From assembly GCA_045538635.1 (NCBI GenBank), contig JAZSRU010000125.1, positions 3,507 to 67,506 on the forward strand: a DNA stretch of 64,000 bases, read 5' to 3'. Source of the stretch: RGIG5270 sp045538635. Its GTDB lineage: Bacteria > Verrucomicrobiota > Lentisphaeria > Victivallales > Victivallaceae. Made by a program: the position numbers and the translations under genes. This document shows positions 35,302-46,509 of the stretch, piece by piece (the stretch's first letter is position 1; every line of letters begins with the position of its first letter). The notes below the pieces were generated by a model. That model saw only the letters and a program-made list of their open reading frames with translations. It was not told the DNA's origin and made no database searches.

Positions 35302-35390
35302 TGAGAATTTTGGGAGAATTGAGAATTTGCCCGTGACTGCACTGCAGATGTATTTTTTTCTCAAAAATCTCAATTCTCTCAAGCTTCTCA
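35302..35390. repeat. Imperfect inverted repeat, possible bidirectional terminator
   Basis: Arms TGAGAATTTTGGGAGAATTG... at 35302-35328 and a matching mirror at 35365-35390 share about 26 bases with four mismatches, around a 36-base spacer. It lies between convergent MFS and pnp genes. Confidence 0.5.
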
Positions 35391-35486
35391 TTATACTTTC
35401 TTGGCAAATACTTGCCATCGCTCACTTCGCTTTCGTTCGTGAAACGCTCCTGTCACGCGCTCGTCAAACTTATAACATTTGTTTAA

Positions 35487-35518
35487 TAAAAAAAGCTCTG
35501 TCGTTTATGACAGAGCTT
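35487..35518 (-). terminator. Rho-independent terminator of pnp
   Basis: AAGCTCTGTC and GACAGAGCTT form a 10-bp perfect stem with a 6-base loop. Read on the reverse strand it is followed by a run of T, 60 bases after the pnp stop. Confidence 0.88.
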
Positions 35519-35577
35519 ATAGTATTCGGGCGAGAGAGAAAAAATCTTTTTTTCTTTATCTTGCTTTCTTTTAATCC

Positions 35578-37692
<2,115 letters not shown>

Positions 37693-37851
37693 AATAGATT
37701 CCCTTTCATTTTGGCGGTTAAACATGTATGAATCACTGCCGGATTTGATGCGGAATCGCGTCAGCGCAGCTTGACGGCGTGCCAAAATGCGTCGACGACC
37801 CGACTCCACGCTTCCTGTGCAGTTCCTTCATAATATACTGATACAGTGAGT

Positions 37852-37879
37852 AATATATATCTTTTTCGGTAAAATACAA
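37852..37879 (-). promoter_or_regulatory. Putative pnp promoter
   Basis: Reverse strand TTGTAT, 16 bp, TATATT. This gives a leader of about 150 bases before pnp, which also contains an in-frame 32-codon open frame (37829-37733). PNPase leaders are often autoregulated by RNase III cleavage; no clear large hairpin was found. Confidence 0.4.
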
Positions 37880-37973
37880 GAAAAGTGTCTGCAAAAAATA
37901 CAAAAAACTTATTATAATAAAAATGCATACGGCTCCAAAGTGAACCGTATGCATTGATTGAAAACAGAATTTG

Positions 37974-40628
37974 TCAAATCAGCCATGAGGCGGAATTGTA
38001 ATTCAGCGAACCGAACAGCAGTCTTGACGGCAGAGGTTCGTGCTTGACCCATGCGAAGTTTTCGCCGAAAATATTCATCCGGAGCGGCGTGCCGGGATGG
38101 ATGAAATCTTTGAAATCATCAAGGTCGATGGTAAAGCTCATGCTGCCGTTTTCTTTTTTGATATCCCATTGTGGGACAAACGGATACATTGAACTCATGT
38201 AGCTGAAATTTCCGTCTTTGCTGTGAAAAATAGAGAACGGCGGATGATTGCGGTTGATTTCAAGGAAAAATGTGCAGTCGCATTTGTCGATATTGTTGAT
38301 CGTGAAGTGGAGTTTATTTCCGTCGCGGTTGCATATCCATGAAACATTTTCCTCCATTTGATACAATTCGCCGAAGTGTGCAATTTTGCCTTTCGGTGTG
38401 CGTCCGGTGTATTCATCCCATGCCGGATCATTGATGTCGAAATTTTTGAAATCGATTTCAAGCAGCTCATTGAGGAGAGCAATGCGGGCTTTGAGTTTTG
38501 CCGGATAAAAGAGGTATCCTTCGGCTTCAGAGTGATAGCCGAGGCGTTTATCTTTTTCGCAGAGAGCAATCATTTGAGTTGAATTTGAGATTTCATCGCG
38601 CACGATCTCCTCCATGCGGCGGAGATTATTGTTTTTATTAAAAAGCATATCTTCGCGCAACTGATAGAATTCAAGCAGGTTGCAGGTGCTTTTTATTTGC
38701 AGTCCGACAGCACCTGCCAATGATATTTCAGCGAGGCGTGGAGGATCGTTCTGATAAAATTCTTTCAGAGCTTCAAGCCGTTTCAATCCTTTCTGCCAGA
38801 GTTCATTCATCTCCTGACACAGAGTCAACGCTTCTGTGAGAGTGTGGTTGTATCCCAAGGTTTCACCTATGCGGTCGCCGGAAACTTCCGGAAACTGGTG
38901 CAGTATCCAGCTCGGAGCAATCGGTTCATTGACCGGGATCAGGTGCAGCGGCCATGCAATGGAATTGTGCAACGGGCCGTACCATTCAAAACAGATGTTG
39001 CCGGGGAATTTGCGGTAAGCCATGGAAAATTCGTGCCATGCAGCAGCGACTTCGGGTGCATCCTGCCGCCAGTCCGGACGGGCGAGGGCTTCGAGAAATG
39101 CCAATCCGTTTTCTGTAAACGGCAGAAATGACAATTCTCCGGCGGCTTTGTTCATCAAGCCGGGATAATTGCCGAAATACCAGCATTGCATTGCCGCAGT
39201 AACATTGTTTTTGGCCATGAAACTGTATTTGTCATAAAGGTTTTCCGGAACAGGAATATATGGAACTGCCGCATCTTCGTGGGAACAGCCGACTTGAAGT
39301 TTTGCTCCTGATTTCGGTGCGAGATTTGCACTCCGTTTGAAAGTTTCAGACGGTCCGACAAATGCCAGAGAATAATCCTGCACGGTTCGGTCCTTGCCGA
39401 GCTGACGGGTTTTGCCGCCGGATTCAAAATTGAGCATGAAAGTGCAGTCTTTTGGGAACTTGGCTGCAAAATCGCATAAACGCTCACCCTGTTTTGAACC
39501 GTCGCGCTGACCGGGCGCATAAAACCAGCCGATATATTCTGCATCAGGATTGTATTTATGCATTGTATCGCTGATGATTTGTGCGATTTCGGCATAAATT
39601 TCCGCAGTATCTCTTTTGCTGCAGAGAGGGCAGTGCTGATTTTCCGGAGTTCCGCCGAAAATCTGATTGGATGAGGCACAGCTTCCGTTGTCTTCTCCGT
39701 ACATGATGTTGATAATGCCGCCGAGACCGGCAACATTTTTGAAAATATCGCCGACTGTATCGCGGAAATATTGCTTGCCTGCTTCAGTTGAGGTACAGAA
39801 AAATCCCCAATGGCGGATGTGAAATCCGATAAGTTCCGGATGCAGCGAGGCATCTGATTCGGGCAGGGTGAAATCTTCTTTGCCCCAGAGTTTCGGTTCG
39901 CTCATAAAGAGATATATGCGGATGCCGTAAGCAAGACATTTCTGTACAACTTTGTTAAGTTTGGCGTAGCGTTTGGCGGCATCTTTGCCATGATCCGGCA
40001 TTACAGAAGTCGGGTAATCGCGGAGATAAATTGTCAGCCAAAGCCCGTTGACACCCTCATGAGCGAGTTTGTTCAGATATTCTTCAGGGTAGTAATCAAT
40101 GTCATTTGTCAGCTCATCAATGAAAAATGGCGGACGGTATGTCGGACCGAAAAAACAGCGTGAAATACGGTGTTTTACAAACGGTTTCCTGTGCCATGCT
40201 CCGGGCATGACGGCTTTGCCTTCGGCAGAGCGGATCTGATCTTCGAGAAAATATACCGCACGGCGGAATCCATCCGCATCATTGGCGCGGATAAGAGTTT
40301 TCTTCGGAGTGCATTCTATCTCAAATTCTTCATGTTCAAAGTTTGCCTCATCAACAAAAACAATTGGATAAGAGTTTTCTTTTTCTGCAATATTTTTTGC
40401 TTTCATGACACGGCGCAGAGATTTGAGCGCGGTTTGCGGAACTTCTTTTGAAGTTTCAAAATATAATGTAAAACCAATTTGCATACAGCCGCGGTTTCCC
40501 TTCGGATCACAGCCGCGTCCTTCCTGAAAATGGTATTCAAGCGGTGATTTTATGTCGTCGATAAACCCCCAGTCTTTTTGTTCGATCTGGGGGGTGGCGG
40601 CAAATGTTTCGATGTTTTTTTTGTTCAT
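37974..40628 (-). CDS. Cytoplasmic glycoside hydrolase-like protein (GH20/GH67-like N-terminal fold)
   Basis: An 884-residue protein without a signal peptide, so it probably acts in the cytoplasm. Residues 50-150 resemble the zincin-like domain found before GH20/GH67/GH84 barrels, ending in GFRRAVYFLEDQI. A barrel follows (KHRISRCFFGPTYRPP; HEGVNGLWLTIYLRD; YGEDNGSCASSN) with acidic residues that could be catalytic. The last 130 residues are beta-rich and carbohydrate-module-like. Its place before nagA and the ROK gene points to an N-acetylhexosamine substrate, but this is inference. I cannot give a GH number with confidence. Confidence 0.65.
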   Translation of the reverse strand: MNKKNIETFAATPQIEQKDWGFIDDIKSPLEYHFQEGRGCDPKGNRGCMQIGFTLYFETSKEVPQTALKSLRRVMKAKNIAEKENSYPIVFVDEANFEHEEFEIECTPKKTLIRANDADGFRRAVYFLEDQIRSAEGKAVMPGAWHRKPFVKHRISRCFFGPTYRPPFFIDELTNDIDYYPEEYLNKLAHEGVNGLWLTIYLRDYPTSVMPDHGKDAAKRYAKLNKVVQKCLAYGIRIYLFMSEPKLWGKEDFTLPESDASLHPELIGFHIRHWGFFCTSTEAGKQYFRDTVGDIFKNVAGLGGIINIMYGEDNGSCASSNQIFGGTPENQHCPLCSKRDTAEIYAEIAQIISDTMHKYNPDAEYIGWFYAPGQRDGSKQGERLCDFAAKFPKDCTFMLNFESGGKTRQLGKDRTVQDYSLAFVGPSETFKRSANLAPKSGAKLQVGCSHEDAAVPYIPVPENLYDKYSFMAKNNVTAAMQCWYFGNYPGLMNKAAGELSFLPFTENGLAFLEALARPDWRQDAPEVAAAWHEFSMAYRKFPGNICFEWYGPLHNSIAWPLHLIPVNEPIAPSWILHQFPEVSGDRIGETLGYNHTLTEALTLCQEMNELWQKGLKRLEALKEFYQNDPPRLAEISLAGAVGLQIKSTCNLLEFYQLREDMLFNKNNNLRRMEEIVRDEISNSTQMIALCEKDKRLGYHSEAEGYLFYPAKLKARIALLNELLEIDFKNFDINDPAWDEYTGRTPKGKIAHFGELYQMEENVSWICNRDGNKLHFTINNIDKCDCTFFLEINRNHPPFSIFHSKDGNFSYMSSMYPFVPQWDIKKENGSMSFTIDLDDFKDFIHPGTPLRMNIFGENFAWVKHEPLPSRLLFGSLNYNSASWLI

Positions 40629-40682
40629 GTAAAAACTCCGTTTCAGATTGTTCGCTGCCCGGATTGGATTTTTTCAGGCATT

Positions 40683-41837
40683 TTAAATGCAGTAACGGAG
40701 TTCACCGTCAACATAAGTTTCAAGGACCTTGAAACTTTCATCAAGCAGGACAATATCTGCACAGTATCCGGGTTCGATTTTGCCGATATTGCCGAGATTC
40801 AATGCTCTTGACTGATTGTAAGATGTCGTTTTGATCAATTCCGCGAGGTCAAGCATGGTAACATCATAAACATTTTTCAGAGCATCGCAGATTTGCAGAG
40901 TTGAACCTGCCAATGCGCCGTTTTCAAGACGGGCAGCACCGGCTTTGACAAAAGTCTGCATACCGCCGAGATCATACTCTCCGTCAGGCATTCCGGAGGC
41001 GCGCATTGCATCGGATATAAGCTGGATGTATTCAGTATTTTTGAGAGTGAAGACCAGTTCAATCATGTCCGGGCAGATGTGGAGTTTGTCGCAGATGAAT
41101 TCGATATAAACATCTTCGTGGAGCAATCCTGCACCGACCATGCCGATATCGCGGTGATGCAATGGAGTCATCTGATTGCAGAAATGGCTCAAGTTGCGCA
41201 TTCCGTGCAGATAAGCATTTTTGAATTCTGCATGAGTTGCGTTGGTGTGGACCGCCGAAGGGGTGATGCCCATGGCGAGAAGTTCAGATGCGAATTCAGC
41301 ACCGCCTTCGACTTCCGGTGCATAGGAAACTTTTTTGACCGGAAAAATTGCATTGAGCCGTTTTACTTCCTCAATGTCCGGCAGACGGACAAAAGCCGGA
41401 TTCTGTGCGCCGATGAGTTTTGTATTGATATATGGACCCTCAAGATGTACTCCGGGGATTTTGCAGCCGTGAATACTTACAGGGCTGTTGATATAGTCGG
41501 CAGCACTTTGGAGCGCGCCTGCGAGCTGTTCTTCGCTGACAGTGAGTGTGGTCGGAAGCAGAGTTGTGACGCCTTCGGCAAGTTTGTTCTGGGCGATGGC
41601 GGTGATTGCTTCGACAGATGCATCGCAGAAGTCAAAACCGCTTCTGCCGTGGCAATGGACATCGACAAAACCGGGCATGAGCATGGCATTATTGCATTCT
41701 TTGACCGTATCTGCATCAGGGAGATTGTCGCCGGGAGCAAAAATCTGTTTGATTTTGCCGTCAGCAACGAGGACGGACATATCTTCGTGTTCAAAGCCGG
41801 GAGTTACGAGATAGCAGTTTTTAAAAAGAATCGACAT
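40683..41837 (-). CDS. nagA: N-acetylglucosamine-6-phosphate deacetylase, second copy
   Basis: A 384-residue NagA with metal and active site segments FVDVHCHGRSGFD, HLEGPYINTK, TNATHAEF, RNLSHFCNQMTPLHHRD and QLISDAMRASGMPDGEYDLGG. It differs clearly from the copy at 20107. It sits 54 bases downstream of the hydrolase gene start and 12 bases after the ROK gene, and is likely the deacetylase for sugars freed by the hydrolase, feeding NagB at 47908. Confidence 0.94.
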   Translation of the reverse strand: MSILFKNCYLVTPGFEHEDMSVLVADGKIKQIFAPGDNLPDADTVKECNNAMLMPGFVDVHCHGRSGFDFCDASVEAITAIAQNKLAEGVTTLLPTTLTVSEEQLAGALQSAADYINSPVSIHGCKIPGVHLEGPYINTKLIGAQNPAFVRLPDIEEVKRLNAIFPVKKVSYAPEVEGGAEFASELLAMGITPSAVHTNATHAEFKNAYLHGMRNLSHFCNQMTPLHHRDIGMVGAGLLHEDVYIEFICDKLHICPDMIELVFTLKNTEYIQLISDAMRASGMPDGEYDLGGMQTFVKAGAARLENGALAGSTLQICDALKNVYDVTMLDLAELIKTTSYNQSRALNLGNIGKIEPGYCADIVLLDESFKVLETYVDGELRYCI

Positions 41838-41849
41838 ATTGAAATTTCC

Positions 41850-43238
41850 TTATTTGATAGCTGGCAGACTGGCGGCGATAACGGCCTGACCGTGGCGTTT
41901 GAATTTTTCGTCGGGAATACGGAAAGTAATGCTGGAAGCAAGTTCGGGGAATTCTGTGTTGAGGACTTTTTTTGCTTCTTCAATGATGATTTCACCGCCT
42001 TTGCCGGAGCTTACGCGGCCGAGGATCAGGAGATTCTTTATCTCATAGAAATCTGCGTAATGGGCAATGGCATAACCGAAACATGTCCCGATGGTGCGGT
42101 AGATTTTTGCTGCGCGTTCATCGCCGTCAGCCATAAGTGCCTGAACCGCTTCGAGGCGTTTGGGGAAGGGCATATCGGACGGATATTCAAGTCCTGCTGC
42201 CGGTGCGAGCCGGGCGACGGCCTGTTGAGAGAAGTATTGTGCGCCGCAGCCGACGTCGCCTGACCATTCATCTGCGGGGGCATCATCGCGGTAGTCAACG
42301 GGGGCAAATGCGAGTTCATTGAGCCAGTCGGTGATATTGCCGTTCAGATTGACATATCCGATAGCCTGACTTGTTCCCATTGACAGACCGAGAACGCCGT
42401 TTGATTCCATGCTCATTGCGCCGGCGAGAGCGGTAACTTCACCGTCATTGGCAACGACCATGGGGACATTGTATTCTTTCTGGATTTCGTCAAAAATCGG
42501 AACGATGTGTTTGACAAAATCATCTTTGGAAATACCGCGGAAAAGTGATGCAAGTCTGGGATGATTGTCAACATAAACACCGGCTGCACTGCCGCCTATG
42601 GCATCGACACGCGGGAGTTTTTCTGCGGCGCGGCGGAGAGAATCGCGGATTCCCTGCTTGTGATATTCCGGATCTTTCTGGAAATATGGATCCCATACAA
42701 CTTCTTCGGTGTGAACGACTTTGCCGTCAATGACTGCGGCGCATTTGCGGTCGGAGCCGCCGAGGTCGAAACCGATACGGCAGCCGTCAAGGTGTCCGCC
42801 GAGTTGAACCTGGATTTCATTTTCAGCAGGAGCTTCAGCCAGAGTTACGGGAGTGATTTTGAATGTCTTGCCGTAAATGGTTTCGCCCATGATGTCGTAA
42901 TCAAATTTGCGTGCGCCGTCGGGGGAATAGATTTTTGCGAGATCGGCGGCAAGTTCGGGGGCATTGGCGATGACAACTTCATAACCGCCCTTCATCCAGA
43001 GGAGGAACTTGATAATGCGTTCGGCATATTTCAAATTGAGAGCTTTGTAATCTCCGCAGTGCGGGAAGATTTCAGTTTTGAAAACTGAAACAGTTTCATT
43101 GGGGCGTTTGAGGGCAAAAACAGCGGGGATTGCCTTGCCGGAAGCTGCGAGTTGTTTTTTGAATTCGCGGTTCCAGAGAACAGCGGGGATATACCCGGGA
43201 TCGAGTTCGGGAGTGATTTTCGGTGTGACTTTTATCAT
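41850..43238 (-). CDS. ROK-family sugar kinase-like protein with N-terminal extension
   Basis: A 462-residue protein. Residues about 150-460 are ROK: GFDLGGSDRKCAAVIDG is the phosphate-1 motif and VVANDGEVTALAGA holds the catalytic Asp. The zinc motif of ROK (CxCGxxGCxE) is degenerate and reads GDVGCGAQYFS. The first 150 residues (MIKVTPKITPELDPGY...) are extra to standard glucokinases. Next to nagA it could phosphorylate GlcNAc or a related sugar. Two operators before it suggest LacI control. Confidence 0.8.
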   Translation of the reverse strand: MIKVTPKITPELDPGYIPAVLWNREFKKQLAASGKAIPAVFALKRPNETVSVFKTEIFPHCGDYKALNLKYAERIIKFLLWMKGGYEVVIANAPELAADLAKIYSPDGARKFDYDIMGETIYGKTFKITPVTLAEAPAENEIQVQLGGHLDGCRIGFDLGGSDRKCAAVIDGKVVHTEEVVWDPYFQKDPEYHKQGIRDSLRRAAEKLPRVDAIGGSAAGVYVDNHPRLASLFRGISKDDFVKHIVPIFDEIQKEYNVPMVVANDGEVTALAGAMSMESNGVLGLSMGTSQAIGYVNLNGNITDWLNELAFAPVDYRDDAPADEWSGDVGCGAQYFSQQAVARLAPAAGLEYPSDMPFPKRLEAVQALMADGDERAAKIYRTIGTCFGYAIAHYADFYEIKNLLILGRVSSGKGGEIIIEEAKKVLNTEFPELASSITFRIPDEKFKRHGQAVIAASLPAIK

Positions 43239-43281
43239 TTTTTTCTCCTTGGAAATAATATGGTTTTTGTATTTTGCTTAT

Positions 43282-43309
43282 AAGATAAACCTTTTTTGCG
43301 TATTTTCAA
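43282..43309 (-). promoter_or_regulatory. Putative promoter of the ROK-nagA-hydrolase operon
   Basis: Reverse strand TTGAAA, 16 bp, TATCTT, about 44 bases before the ROK start; operator O1 begins 5 bases upstream of its -35 box. Confidence 0.5.
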
Positions 43310-43313
43310 CTGA

Positions 43314-43331
43314 TGAGAAAACATTTTCGCA
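43314..43331. promoter_or_regulatory. LacI-type operator O1
   Basis: TGAGAAAACATTTTCGCA. It matches O2 (43392) at 14 of 18 positions, in the pattern TGAGAAAnCnTTTTCnCA, and is a near palindrome as expected for LacI-family repressors. Its position just upstream of the ROK promoter suits repression of the reverse operon. Confidence 0.6.
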
Positions 43332-43349
43332 AAAAAAATAAAAAAATAT

Positions 43350-43377
43350 TTGCATTTGGCGTTTAGAGTATTATTTT
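43350..43377 (+). promoter_or_regulatory. Putative promoter of the LacI-type regulator gene
   Basis: TTGCAT, 16 bp, TATTTT, about 48 bases before the regulator start; operator O2 lies just downstream. Confidence 0.45.
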
Positions 43378-43391
43378 AATAGGTGAAAAAA

Positions 43392-43409
43392 TGAGAAACC
43401 GTTTTCACA
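43392..43409. promoter_or_regulatory. LacI-type operator O2
   Basis: TGAGAAACCGTTTTCACA has mirror arms TGAGAAAC and GTTTTCA. It lies between the putative -10 box and the start of the LacI gene, consistent with autorepression. It pairs with O1, 78 bp away centre to centre, close to seven helical turns, which would allow looping. Confidence 0.65.
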
Positions 43410-43424
43410 AAACAGAGGAAAAAT

Positions 43425-44411
43425 ATGTCCGGACGAATTGATATCAAAAGTTTTGCCGAGTCAATCGGAGTTTCCGCTGCAACCGTTTCGCGTGCTTTCG
43501 GCGGTGCCGGGCGCATAAGCTCTGAAACCCGCAAAAAAGTGCTTGAAGCAGCGGAAAAAATGGGATATCATGCCAGTTTTCATGCGAAAAATCTCGGTTC
43601 AAAATATGGCGGCAGCATTGCCTTTTTTTATCCCGAATTATATACTGATGAACCGGATTATTTTATTTCGGAAATCGTGCTTGGAATCAACCGTACATTG
43701 AATCATGACCGCTTGTTCAAGGTTACGCCTTTTGATGAACATGATGAGCGTCTGCTGGATAATGCCAGAGAGCAGATCCTCGACGGCAGAGTGTCCGGGG
43801 CGATCATTATCAGCGGTACAGCCGGGGCCACAAGTTTGATTTCTCTGGTGAAAAAAATGCGTCTTCCTTATGTCGTGATCGGCAAAAGCACCCCGAATTC
43901 CACCAATACAGTCGATTATGACAATGAATACGGAGCTATGCTCGCAGGGCGTTATTTCCGTGAGACAGGGAGAAAAAATCCTGCTTATATTTCCGGACAT
44001 CTTGACCGCCCCAAAAAACATGGTTTTGCCGCCGGATTCGGTGTGGCCGATGATAAAATTTTTGAGATTCGTGGCGGAGCCGGATTCAAGTATGGATTTC
44101 AGGCGGCGGAGGAAATTTTTCACCGCCACAGGGAAGTGGATTGTATTTTGTGTGCAAATGATATTATTGCTATCGGTTTTATCAAGCGTGCCGCTGAACT
44201 CGGCCTGAAAGTTCCGTCCGATATCGGTGTTATCGGTTTTGATGATATTGCCATTGCTAAAAATTATATGCCGTCGATTTCAACTGTTTCTCTGCATCTG
44301 CGTCAGCTCGGTGTCAGTGCCGGAGAAATGCTTGAGGCTCAGTTCGCCGGAAAAGCAAAAATCCCGAATGAAGTTGTCCGCTGCGACCTTATTATCCGTG
44401 AATCAACTTGA
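43425..44411 (+). CDS. LacI-family transcriptional regulator
   Basis: A 328-residue LacI protein. The N-terminal helix-turn-helix is IKSFAESIGVSAATVSRAFGG, followed by the hinge (EAAEKMGYHASFHAKNLGS), then the sensor domain with AYISGHLDR..GFAAGF and DCILCANDIIAIGFIKRAAELGL, FDDIAIAKNYMPSISTV. It is divergent from the ROK-nagA-hydrolase operon and heads the sugar kinase operon, so it should control both. The ligand is probably an amino sugar or its phosphate. Confidence 0.93.
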   Translation: MSGRIDIKSFAESIGVSAATVSRAFGGAGRISSETRKKVLEAAEKMGYHASFHAKNLGSKYGGSIAFFYPELYTDEPDYFISEIVLGINRTLNHDRLFKVTPFDEHDERLLDNAREQILDGRVSGAIIISGTAGATSLISLVKKMRLPYVVIGKSTPNSTNTVDYDNEYGAMLAGRYFRETGRKNPAYISGHLDRPKKHGFAAGFGVADDKIFEIRGGAGFKYGFQAAEEIFHRHREVDCILCANDIIAIGFIKRAAELGLKVPSDIGVIGFDDIAIAKNYMPSISTVSLHLRQLGVSAGEMLEAQFAGKAKIPNEVVRCDLIIREST

Positions 44412-44444
44412 AAATTTATATAAATATAACTTGAAAGGAAAATT

Positions 44445-45344
44445 ATGAAACCAGCACTTGTTCTGCTCGCCGCAGGAATGGGGAGCCGTTACGGCGGCTT
44501 GAAACAGCTCGATCCGATGGGACCGAATGGTGAAACTTTGATGGATTATTCCATTTTTGATGCCATCCGTGCAAATTTCAGCAAAGTTGTCTTTATTATC
44601 CGCCGTGATATTGAGGAAGTTTTCAAAAATCAGATCGGCAGCAAATATGAAAAATTCATTCCGGTCGAATATGCATTTCAATCTCTTGATGACCTGCCGC
44701 AAGGATTTTCTGTTCCCGAAGGCAGAGTGAAACCGTGGGGGACCGGTCATGCCGTTTATGCCGCAAGAAATGTGGTGAAAGGTCCGTTCGTTCTTATCAA
44801 TGCCGATGATTTTTACGGTCAGGACGGATATGCAAAACTCGGAGAATTTCTTTCTGCCGGAGCAGGAAATGAATTTGCCATGTGCGGATTTCTGATGAAA
44901 AATACTGTTTCAGAAAATGGTTCTGTTTCACGCGGTATCTGCGATATTGATGCTGACGGAAATCTCTCCAATGTCGTCGAACACACCAAAATAATAAAAG
45001 AAAACGGAAAATATATCAGTTGTCTGGATAATGGCGAAAAGGTTGAATTTCCTGCGGATACTGTCGTTTCTATGAATATGTGGGGTTTTCAGGATTCACT
45101 TTTTGATCATCTGGAAGAACTTTTTGTTGAATTTCTCAAGGAAAAAGGTACTGAACTCAAAAGTGAATTTTACATTCCGGCTGTTGTTGATACTCTGGTC
45201 AAGGCTGGCAAATGTACTGCAAAAGTTCTGATCTCTGAATCTGCATGGTTTGGCATTACATATCAGGAAGATAAACCTGAAGTTCAGAAAAATCTGAAAA
45301 AACTTATCGAAAATGGCGTATATCCGGAAAAACTTTTCCCATAA
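44445..45344 (+). CDS. Sugar-1-phosphate nucleotidyltransferase-like protein
   Basis: A 299-residue GT-A fold nucleotidyltransferase. The nucleotide site is LLAAGMGSRYGGLKQLDPMG at residues 6-25, a variant of GxGxRxxxxxPK, and the metal Asp pair is in LINADDFYG. It lies 33 bases after the LacI gene and 9 before a NahK-like kinase. I infer that it makes UDP-HexNAc from HexNAc-1-P, by analogy with a kinase-NTase-epimerase pathway; the nucleotide is not proven. Confidence 0.85.
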   Translation: MKPALVLLAAGMGSRYGGLKQLDPMGPNGETLMDYSIFDAIRANFSKVVFIIRRDIEEVFKNQIGSKYEKFIPVEYAFQSLDDLPQGFSVPEGRVKPWGTGHAVYAARNVVKGPFVLINADDFYGQDGYAKLGEFLSAGAGNEFAMCGFLMKNTVSENGSVSRGICDIDADGNLSNVVEHTKIIKENGKYISCLDNGEKVEFPADTVVSMNMWGFQDSLFDHLEELFVEFLKEKGTELKSEFYIPAVVDTLVKAGKCTAKVLISESAWFGITYQEDKPEVQKNLKKLIENGVYPEKLFP

Positions 45345-45353
45345 GAGGTGTTT

Positions 45354-46445
45354 ATGAAATACGATTTGAAAGAAATAAGTTCGCATTTTGCAATTTACGG
45401 TGATTTTATAATTGCTGTTCCTTTCGGTACCGGACATATCAATGATACCTATCAGGCCGCATTCAATCAGGCCGGAACTGTGGCGCATTATACTATTCAG
45501 CGCATCAATCACAATGTCTTTAAAAATCCTGTCAAGCTCATGGAAAATGTTGAGCGCGTAACTTCTCATCTCGCTGGTAAAAGTACAGACAGCCGCACAA
45601 CTTTGCGGGTTGTCAGAACTCTTGACGGTCAGAGCTGTTATGCTGCTCCCGACGGCACTTTCTGGCGCTGTTATCTTTTTGTTGAAAATGCGCGCACCTA
45701 TGACGTGCTTGAGAATGCGAAACAGGCTTATGAAGCTGCCCGTGCTTTCGGCAAGTTTCAGGGCGCATTGGTCGATATTCCGGGCGGAAGACTTTTTGAA
45801 ACTATTGCAGATTTTCACAATACCCCCAAACGCCTCGCCAATCTCGAAGCCAGTATCAAGCTTGATAAATGCGATCGCGTAAAGAATGTCAGCCGTGAAA
45901 TCGATTTTGTCATGTCCCGCCGTGACGATTGCGGAGTTTTGCTTGATCTGCATGCCAAAGGTCTTATCCCTGAACGCATCACCCATAATGATACCAAGCT
46001 CAATAATGTTCTCATTGATGATTTTTCGGGTGAGGGGATTTGCGTTATCGACCTTGATACTGTTATGCCGGGACTCGCTCATTATGACTTTGGAGATATG
46101 ATCCGTACCGGAACCAGTCCTGCGCTTGAAGATGAAGTTGATTTGAGCAAAGTTACCATGCGTTTTGAGATGTTTGAAGCTCTGCTCCGCGGCTATCTTG
46201 TCGGCGGAAACGGATTTTTGAATGAAACTGAACTTGAATTTCTGCCGTTTGCCGGTAAATTAATCACTATGGAAATCGGCATCCGTTTCCTGACAGATTA
46301 TCTTGATGGAGATGTTTACTTCAAAACTCATCGCAACAACCACAACCTTGACCGTTGTCATACACAGTTCAAGCTCGTCGAATCAATCGAAGAGCAGATG
46401 GATGCTATGAAGTTCAAGGTTCAGGAAGTCGCTAAAGGTTTGTGA
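45354..46445 (+). CDS. APH-fold kinase, N-acetylhexosamine 1-kinase (NahK)-like
   Basis: A 363-residue aminoglycoside-phosphotransferase-fold protein. The P-loop-like region is VPFGTGHINDTYQA, and the catalytic loop is ITHNDTKLNNVLID with ICVIDLDTVMPG as the metal segment; FGDMIRTGTSPALEDEVD follows. This fits NahK of the bifidobacterial lacto-N-biose pathway, which phosphorylates GlcNAc/GalNAc at the anomeric carbon. Start 45354 has AGAGGTG; a GTG at 45348 is less likely. The neighbouring nucleotidyltransferase and epimerase support the role. Confidence 0.82.
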   Translation: MKYDLKEISSHFAIYGDFIIAVPFGTGHINDTYQAAFNQAGTVAHYTIQRINHNVFKNPVKLMENVERVTSHLAGKSTDSRTTLRVVRTLDGQSCYAAPDGTFWRCYLFVENARTYDVLENAKQAYEAARAFGKFQGALVDIPGGRLFETIADFHNTPKRLANLEASIKLDKCDRVKNVSREIDFVMSRRDDCGVLLDLHAKGLIPERITHNDTKLNNVLIDDFSGEGICVIDLDTVMPGLAHYDFGDMIRTGTSPALEDEVDLSKVTMRFEMFEALLRGYLVGGNGFLNETELEFLPFAGKLITMEIGIRFLTDYLDGDVYFKTHRNNHNLDRCHTQFKLVESIEEQMDAMKFKVQEVAKGL

Positions 46446-46509
46446 TGATGATTTCAGTGGCGGAAACCCTGCCTTTTCAAAAAAGAAAAGAGTATTGGGT
46501 TATACTGAT

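Larger units (their letters stand above)
35209..35577. other. 369-bp convergent intergenic region with structured sequence
   Basis: No coding sequence is convincing here. The first part (35230-35290) allows nested stems: TTGCC/GGCAA, CCCAA/TTGGG and GGCTA/TAGCC. A 26-28 bp imperfect inverted repeat follows (35302-35390), then unassigned sequence, then the pnp terminator. The sequence does not resemble nearby genes and could be a decayed element; origin unknown. Confidence 0.5.

Noticed and set aside
37733..37954. Small open frame in the pnp leader, 73 codons
   Set aside because: No ribosome site, no family, and the most likely promoter lies inside it; a 32-codon leader peptide is possible but unsupported.
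41079..42263. 394-residue open frame on the forward strand
   Set aside because: It lies antisense to nagA and the ROK gene, which are clear family members; the product is rich in Cys, Phe and Ala of the kind seen in mirror frames and has no ribosome site.
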